Shown one piece after another: positions 56,626 to 64,000 of a stretch of DNA of 64,000 nt. Origin of the DNA: Hydractinia symbiolongicarpus (lineage: Eukaryota; Cnidaria; Hydrozoa; Anthoathecata; Hydractiniidae); contig NC_079883.1 in assembly GCF_029227915.1 (NCBI RefSeq), positions 8,494,001 through 8,558,000 of the forward strand, read 5' to 3'. Position numbers and translations under genes: made by a program. Position 1 is the first letter of the stretch. Every line of letters starts with the position of its first letter. The notes beneath the pieces are model-generated. The model searched no databases, was not told where the DNA came from, and saw only the letters and a list, made by a program, of their open reading frames with translations.

Positions 56626-57030
56626 TTACTTGCTGCTTGTGTATTTTGTGACGGCTTTTGTTCCTTCACTGACTGCGTGTTTTGCAAGTTCTCCAGGCAA
56701 GAGAAGACGTACTGCGGTTTGAATTTCACGAGAAGAGATGGTCGACTTTTTGTTTTGAAGAGCCAAACGCGAAGCTTCGGAAGCAATGCGCTCAAAGATG
56801 TCGTTGACAAATGAGTTCATGATGCTCATAGCTTTGCTTGAAACTCCGACATCTGGGTGAACTTGTTTCAAAACATTGTAGATGTAAATAGCATAACTTT
56901 CCTTTCTCTTTCTCTTGCGTTTCTTTTCACCAGTTCCACCAATCTTTCCTCCTTTTTTGCCGGCTCTTTTTTCACCTTTCTTGGCTACTTTAGGTGCCTG
57001 TTTTCCTCCTTTAGCTGCTGCGTCAGACAT
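56626..57030 (-). CDS. H2B: Histone H2B (unit 11)
   Basis: Intact, same protein as 909-1313. Stem-loop 56587-56602. Confidence 0.99.
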   Translation of the reverse strand: MSDAAAKGGKQAPKVAKKGEKRAGKKGGKIGGTGEKKRKRKRKESYAIYIYNVLKQVHPDVGVSSKAMSIMNSFVNDIFERIASEASRLALQNKKSTISSREIQTAVRLLLPGELAKHAVSEGTKAVTKYTSSK

Positions 57031-57314
57031 GGTTAAAAATTTTTGCTACTTAACTTGTAAATAAGCATTAAACTGCAAGTCAAAACTTTTTGTTTATAAG
57101 TAAAAAAATCGGATCGAATTCGATCCGAAAACGCCGATACGCAATTTAATTGGTTAAAAAAAAAATCTTTTGTTTAATACTTAATTATGATTGGTTAAAA
57201 AAACATGATTTCGATCCTATTTTTATGATGAAAAAACGAGTAAAGTTTATTTCGTTAACACTTACGTTAAATATTCGTACGTTTTTGTATTAACTTACAA
57301 ATCAAATCGCAGTT

Positions 57315-57695
57315 ATGTCTGGACGTGGAAAAGGTGGAAAAGCTAAGGCTAAAGCCAAGACAAGATCCTCAAGAGCTGGACTTCAATTTCCAGTCGGTAG
57401 AGTGCATAGATTCCTTCGTAGAGGGCACTATGCTAACCGAATTGGATCTGGAGCACCAGTTTACTTAGCAGCCGTCTTGGAATATTTATCTGCTGAGATA
57501 TTGGAGTTGGCTGGTAACGCAGCAAGAGACAACAAAAAAGCTAGGATTATTCCAAGACATTTACAATTGGCTGTTCGTAATGATGAAGAATTAAACAAAC
57601 TTTTGAGCGGTGTAACCATTGCAGCTGGTGGTGTTTTGCCAAACATTCAAGCTGTCTTACTCCCAAAGAAGAACGACAAAGGACAGAAGAAGTAA
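57315..57695 (+). CDS. H2A: Histone H2A (unit 11)
   Basis: Normal Glu form, same protein as 1598-1978. Stem-loop 57718-57733. Confidence 0.99.
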   Translation: MSGRGKGGKAKAKAKTRSSRAGLQFPVGRVHRFLRRGHYANRIGSGAPVYLAAVLEYLSAEILELAGNAARDNKKARIIPRHLQLAVRNDEELNKLLSGVTIAAGGVLPNIQAVLLPKKNDKGQKK

Positions 57696-57892
57696 ACCGC
57701 TACACTCAGAAAACAACGGCTATTTTTATAGCCACACATCTTTAAAAAAACATTGTTTTTTTCACAAAACTATAACCTTAAAGTCTAATAGATAATCCAT
57801 GCATACGCCTTGTCCTAAGTAACTCAAAGAAATTAAATAAAAAAATTTGATCACAACGTCAAAATAAATTGCACGTATTTGCACCTACTAAT

Positions 57893-58012
57893 GTCTACGG
57901 CCATACCACGATGAACACACCCGTTCTCGTCTGATCACGGAAGTTAAGCATCGTCGGGCCGGGATAGTACTTGGATGGGGGACCGCCTGGGAACTCCCGG
58001 TGTCGTAGGCTT
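57893..58012 (+). rRNA. 5S rRNA: 5S ribosomal RNA (unit 11)
   Basis: Same sequence as the unit 1 copy. Confidence 0.97.
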
Positions 58013-58339
58013 TTCATTTTCATTTGCTGTGATATATTTCTTGTTATAACAATTAAGGAACGTGGCGGTTGTTGAAAGTGTTTCCTATGACATTTTCCTA
58101 CGACATTTTCAGGTGATAGTACGAGAAAAAAGAGCTTTCAAATGCATACAAACTCGATCTATTGCCGATCATCCAATAACCCTGACGGAATGGCAAATAA
58201 AATAAAATTCCGCCGCCTTCCGAGGACTTATATCGCAATCACGTTTCGTAACAGCCAAGCGAGGTTTTACCTTAGCGTTTAAGTCACCACCGACATTTGG
58301 CCGCGCAACTTTTCTAAGCTCATTCATTTTGACTTAAGG

Positions 58340-58504
58340 AGGGGGCGAGCGCGGACGCAGGCCCCCACTACCAGAAATTGTACGGTCGAGTTACTGACGT
58401 TTGCAGTAATCGCAGAGGTCAGCCCAAGCGTAGTGCAATGCAAGAGCCTCACTCTGGAAGAAAACCCTCATTGATCAGTCTTTACTTCCCCGTCAGGTAA
58501 GTAT
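58340..58504 (-). ncRNA. U1: U1 snRNA (unit 11)
   Basis: Same as the unit 1 copy; PSE 58553-58561. Confidence 0.96.
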
Positions 58505-58696
58505 GAGTTGGAACTGCACCGTAGCATGAGGGTACCCTTCAAAGTTTGTTAATGCTTGTGGCTTGAGTGTGTTATAAACTGCCGTGTCGCGGGGCATAGG
58601 CTGTATTCTCCCCCAGTGTACGCGTTTTGTTCCCGCCGTAGACTATGCAGAGTGCCGTCGGAAAGAGGACTGCTATTATTCTTTTATTGCTTATGT

Positions 58697-58881
58697 GGGC
58701 CGCCATCGGTAATAGTGCAACACCAAGGCAACCCGTGGTCACGGCGTGAATGAATCCACCTCCATGACCCAAGGCCAAAAATCAGATTAATATACTGACC
58801 ATTCAGAGAATGGCCTACCAGATATTAAACTGATAAGAACAGATACTACACTTGATCTTAGCCATTAGGCCGAGAAGCGAT
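58697..58881 (-). ncRNA. U2: U2 snRNA (unit 11)
   Basis: Same as the unit 1 copy; PSE 58927-58935. Confidence 0.95.
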
Positions 58882-59203
58882 AAAGAACAAGCGTTGCCAT
58901 GATAGGCATCGTCCACACACCGTAACTGCTTGTGGAGCATGTCACGTTACTGTAAAGCTTACAACTGTCACCGCGTACGGATGGACGGCGACATAGTAAA
59001 AATCACGGCTGTTGATTTAGCCGTAGGATGGAGAGCGACTGTAGCGAGTGGATGGTAACTTACATGAATGCTAACAAAGGCGACGATACTAAGTGCGTGA
59101 TATTACTTTCCAATATGTCTGCGTACATTCCGTTTATCAACGCATTACGCCAGAACGTGCGCGCGCGTTACACAGTAGACCATGCAGCCGAAATGCGACA
59201 GTG

Positions 59204-59276
59204 CGACCCTGCCAGGAGTCGAACCTGGAATCCCCTGATTCGTAGTCAGATGCCTTATCCATTGGGCCACAGGGCC
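59204..59276 (-). tRNA. tRNA-Arg: tRNA-Arg(ACG), G1:C72 form (unit 11)
   Basis: Same as the unit 8 copy. Confidence 0.95.
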
Positions 59277-59855
59277 ATGCTTATGACTTCGCCCCATCGT
59301 CATTTTGGCTTGCGCATTCGTTTTACTTACGACAGAATTCTTCGTGTTTGTAGCCATGAAAGAAAGGGACTTCTGTGAGTGAATTTTTTTACTGTGGTCT
59401 AATAAAAAAGTCGAAACGCAGTGCCCAATATATGAATTGCTCCTAATAGCCGGAAACAGGCCGTGTCGATGATGTAGGCCGACATACGCAACGCAAACCA
59501 AAGAACGCTTTATGAAAATCCTAACACGAGCGCGGAAGAAGCCCAAATTAACAGACTAGATGTAATGCTGAAGACCTCAAACTCCAGCAGCTTCTCTTGC
59601 AGACTATTGCGTCGTACTACAAATAAAAATTAACATGCTTTCGCATAGTCGCGGCACCCAAAACGGACATTATACGATGTACAGAAACACACATTTCTGT
59701 TTTCGCGCCAAATCAATTCCCGGGAGTGGTACTTTTACGTCCGCATACTTCGCACCGTCTTAAATTATATCTCATTTACACGGTAATGTTTAGTATACTT
59801 CTACTGTGATAACAAGCATCGTTTATCGTTGGATTGTTGTAAGAAAACATTAAAA

Positions 59856-60407
59856 ATGAGTGAAGCAGCTTCTCCAAAGAAAATCGCACCCAAGAAGAAA
59901 CCTGCTGCAAAGAAGACAGCTGATCACCCTAAATATGTGGACATGATCAAGGCTGCTATCGCTACCCTAAAGGAACGCGGTGGTTCATCTCGCCAAGCTA
60001 TTACAAAATATATTCATGCAAATTACAAAGTTGCTGAAAACTCAGATCATCATCTGAAAATGGCTCTTAAACGAGGAGTAACATCAGGCGATTTGATTCA
60101 AACTAAAGGCACTGGTGCTTCTGGATCATTCAAGCTAGGTCAGGTAAAAAAAGAAAAACCTAAGAAAAAGGCCGCAGCAAAAAAGCCAACGGCAAAGAAG
60201 CCTACTGCAAAGAAAAGTACACCAAAAAAGAAGCCAGCAAAGAAGAGCACGCCAAAGAAAGCAGCAAAGAAGCCTGCCACAAAGAAAGCCTCGGCTAAGA
60301 AACCAGCAGCTAAGAAACCCACAAAGAAGCCTGTTGCTAAAAAACCTGCAGCAAAGAAGGTCAAAAAGACTCCCAAAAAGGCAGCAAAGAAGACCGCAAA
60401 AAAATAA
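59856..60407 (+). CDS. H1: Histone H1 (unit 11)
   Basis: Same protein as 4161-4712. Stem-loop 60440-60455. Confidence 0.98.
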   Translation: MSEAASPKKIAPKKKPAAKKTADHPKYVDMIKAAIATLKERGGSSRQAITKYIHANYKVAENSDHHLKMALKRGVTSGDLIQTKGTGASGSFKLGQVKKEKPKKKAAAKKPTAKKPTAKKSTPKKKPAKKSTPKKAAKKPATKKASAKKPAAKKPTKKPVAKKPAAKKVKKTPKKAAKKTAKK

Positions 60408-60768
60408 TTTGTGTGTATCTGGCTATTACATTAACAAACGGCTATTTTTATAGCCACACATTTACAAAAAAACATTATCTTGGTACAAAGTTAAACTTGT
60501 TTAAGTCACTTAAACAGTTAAAAAAGAGTAAATTTAAGATTAGATTCCCTAAGTTTAAGTATTTTCGTTTTTAAATTTCTTATTTTCTTGCTTTTACTTT
60601 TCTTGCCCTTCATATTTTTAACATTGTCAAACTTTATGTAGCATAAAATTTTTATGTAGCATAAAATTTAAACAGAAAGCAGGACAAAGTTTGATATAAA
60701 AAGCTAGCCGTAATATTTTTTATGGATGTGTGGCTATAAAAATAGCCGTTTTTTGTTTGGTAAGATGC

Positions 60769-61182
<414 letters not shown>

Positions 61183-61659
61183 TTAAGAAGTCGATGTAGT
61201 ACGGATACACAAGACGGTCTAAAATGCACTATCGCGCCAAAGTTTTATTTCTCATATTGATTGACAGCTAAGGTTCAAAACAAACCATTTGATTGGTGCT
61301 AAGAAAGTAATTTCTGATTGGCTGCATAATGACATTACGCTCATTACTTTAACATTTTTATAAAATCTGTGTTTTTTGGCTACGGGAAAACGGCTGTATC
61401 TTCTGATACACAAAAGCTTTTGACTTTTTTTTTTTTAGTAAGTAGCAGAAGGTTTGGCGAATTCCAACGATGCCAAATTTATTGCCTTACTGAAACATTA
61501 AGACCACGAATTTTTAAAAAAACTACAGTTTTACTTAAAAAAATGTACAAAATGTTCGGAACATTTTGTAATGACGCAACTCTATTGGTTAATTAGGGTG
61601 TTTCCACGAGCAGTAGGTAATTTTATGGCCTCTTTTTAAAGCTGTCTGAATTCTGTTAA

Positions 61660-62016
<357 letters not shown>

Positions 62017-62476
62017 GCGTTGTCATTGCTCAACAAAAACGGCTATTTTTATAGCCACAAATCTTTTAAAACATTACTTTGTGCACGCTTCCAAATTACA
62101 CAATGTGTAAAGTCTTGTCACAGTTACATTTATTGCTATACGATACTATGTCATATATGACACAAAAAAAATTTAGAAATACTTTGTAGGGTTAATTTGC
62201 CTGGGAGTGTTTCCGTGAAAAGCTGGGTTAAGTTAAATGTAAGCAATAACATGGATCAATGTACTTGTCTTTTCTGCAAGTACAGCTAATAATACGTATG
62301 AAAAGTGAAGCTAATCCACACACACATGGGGAAGTATTTTAAATGTAGGCTAGTGTTCTTAAGCACATTATTTAGAAGTTTTATTAACTTCGGTTAACTT
62401 GTAGTGACGCCAAGTAAATGTTTTTTTAAAGATGTGTGGTCTTAAAAAAGACCGTTTGTGTTTGGTAGACGTTGGT

Positions 62477-62881
62477 TTACTTGCTGCTTGTGTATTTTGT
62501 GACGGCTTTTGTTCCTTCACTGACTGCGTGTTTTGCAAGTTCTCCAGGCAAGAGAAGACGTACTGCGGTTTGAATTTCACGAGAAGAGATGGTCGACTTT
62601 TTGTTTTGAAGAGCCAAACGCGAAGCTTCGGAAGCAATGCGCTCAAAGATGTCGTTGACAAATGAGTTCATGATGCTCATAGCTTTGCTTGAAACTCCGA
62701 CATCTGGGTGAACTTGTTTCAAAACATTGTAGATGTAAATAGCATAACTTTCCTTTCTCTTTCTCTTGCGTTTCTTTTCACCAGTTCCACCAATCTTTCC
62801 TCCTTTTTTGCCGGCTCTTTTTTCACCTTTCTTGGCTACTTTAGGTGCCTGTTTTCCTCCTTTAGCTGCTGCGTCAGACAT
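62477..62881 (-). CDS. H2B: Histone H2B (unit 12)
   Basis: Intact, same protein as 909-1313. Stem-loop 62438-62453. Confidence 0.99.
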   Translation of the reverse strand: MSDAAAKGGKQAPKVAKKGEKRAGKKGGKIGGTGEKKRKRKRKESYAIYIYNVLKQVHPDVGVSSKAMSIMNSFVNDIFERIASEASRLALQNKKSTISSREIQTAVRLLLPGELAKHAVSEGTKAVTKYTSSK

Positions 62882-63165
62882 GGTTAAAAATTTTTGCTAC
62901 TTAACTTGTAAATAAGCATTAAACTGCAAGTCAAAACTTTTTGTTTATAAGTAAAAAAATCGGATCGAATTCGATCCGAAAACGCCGATACGCAATTTAA
63001 TTGGTTAAAAAAAAAATCTTTTGTTTAATACTTAATTATGATTGGTTAAAAAAACATGATTTCGATCCTATTTTTATGATGAAAAAACGAGTAAAGTTTA
63101 TTTCGTTAACACTTACGTTAAATATTCGTACGTTTTTGTATTAACTTACAAATCAAATCGCAGTT

Positions 63166-63546
63166 ATGTCTGGACGTGGAAAAGGTGGAAAAGCTAAGGC
63201 TAAAGCCAAGACAAGATCCTCAAGAGCTGGACTTCAATTTCCAGTCGGTAGAGTGCATAGATTCCTTCGTAGAGGGCACTATGCTAACCGAATTGGATCT
63301 GGAGCACCAGTTTACTTAGCAGCCGTCTTGGAATATTTATCTGCTGAGATATTGGAGTTGGCTGGTAACGCAGCAAGAGACAACAAAAAAGCTAGGATTA
63401 TTCCAAGACATTTACAATTGGCTGTTCGTAATGATGAAGAATTAAACAAACTTTTGAGCGGTGTAACCATTGCAGCTGGTGGTGTTTTGCCAAACATTCA
63501 AGCTGTCTTACTCCCAAAGAAGAACGACAAAGGACAGAAGAAGTAA
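63166..63546 (+). CDS. H2A: Histone H2A (unit 12)
   Basis: Normal Glu form, same protein as 1598-1978. Stem-loop 63569-63584. Confidence 0.99.
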   Translation: MSGRGKGGKAKAKAKTRSSRAGLQFPVGRVHRFLRRGHYANRIGSGAPVYLAAVLEYLSAEILELAGNAARDNKKARIIPRHLQLAVRNDEELNKLLSGVTIAAGGVLPNIQAVLLPKKNDKGQKK

Positions 63547-63743
63547 ACCGCTACACTCAGAAAACAACGGCTATTTTTATAGCCACACATCTTTAAAAAA
63601 ACATTGTTTTTTTCACAAAACTATAACCTTAAAGTCTAATAGATAATCCATGCATACGCCTTGTCCTAAGTAACTCAAAGAAATTAAATAAAAAAATTTG
63701 ATCACAACGTCAAAATAAATTGCACGTATTTGCACCTACTAAT

Positions 63744-63863
63744 GTCTACGGCCATACCACGATGAACACACCCGTTCTCGTCTGATCACGGAAGTTAAGC
63801 ATCGTCGGGCCGGGATAGTACTTGGATGGGGGACCGCCTGGGAACTCCCGGTGTCGTAGGCTT
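63744..63863 (+). rRNA. 5S rRNA: 5S ribosomal RNA (unit 12)
   Basis: Same sequence as the unit 1 copy, with family B flanks. Confidence 0.97.
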
Positions 63864-64000
63864 TTCATTTTCATTTGCTGTGATATATTTCTTGTTATAA
63901 CAATTAAGGAACGTGGCGGTTGTTGAAAGTGTTTCCTATGACATTTTCCTACGACATTTTCAGGTGATAGTACGAGAAAAAAGAGCTTTCAAATGCATAC

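Overview
The window is a tandem array from an animal nuclear genome: eleven full or partial repeats of a unit of about 5.85-5.9 kb, plus the start of a twelfth. Each complete unit encodes all five replication-dependent histones and four small RNA genes. In + strand order these are H4 (+), H2B (-), H2A (+), 5S rRNA (+), U1 snRNA (-), U2 snRNA (-), tRNA-Arg(ACG) (-), H1 (+) and H3 (-). The histone genes have no introns. Each ends in the metazoan-type 16-nt 3' stem-loop (GGCTAT-TTTT-ATAGCC, or GGTCTT-TTTT-AAGACC for H2B). This and the animal-like H2B C-terminus (TKYTSSK) indicate a metazoan. The AT-rich flanks, long H2B tail and lysine/alanine/proline-rich H1 would fit an early-branching animal, most likely a cnidarian, but the species cannot be fixed from the sequence alone.

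Layout: unit 1 = 1-5876; unit 2 = 5877-11629; unit 3 = 11629-14667, a half unit with only U2, tRNA, H1 and H3; unit 4 = 14668-20543; unit 5 = 20544-26412; unit 6 = 26413-32302; unit 7 = 32303-38163, which carries many small indels at about 33.62-35.85 kb; units 8 to 11 = 38164-44015, 44016-49867, 49868-55719 and 55720-61570; unit 12 = 61571-64000, cut by the window end after 5S. Units 1-6 and the left part of unit 7 form one near-identical family (A). Units 8-12 and the right part of unit 7 form a second (B). They differ by a set of fixed substitutions and a 22-nt deletion downstream of 5S.

H3/H4 and H2B/H2A are divergent pairs with CCAAT-type boxes between them. The H2B/H2A spacer carries a perfect 20-bp palindrome. 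H1 has its own promoter with an AAACACA H1 box and an E2F-like site. U1 and U2 share a proximal-sequence-element-like motif (CCACAAGCA) at -57 and -54. The unit therefore bundles chromatin protein genes (S-phase Pol II) with spliceosomal RNA (Pol II snRNA type) and Pol III genes. The RNA-gene half is visibly richer in GC/CpG than the histone half.

Damaged copies: H2B is frameshifted in units 2 and 5 by the same 7-bp deletion, and in unit 6 by a 14-bp duplication that leaves the mRNA without a stop codon before its stem-loop. H2A and the tRNA are broken in unit 7. H2A of units 8 and 9 carries an acidic-patch Glu-to-Lys change. The tRNA-Arg of all family A units has a C1:C72 mismatch.
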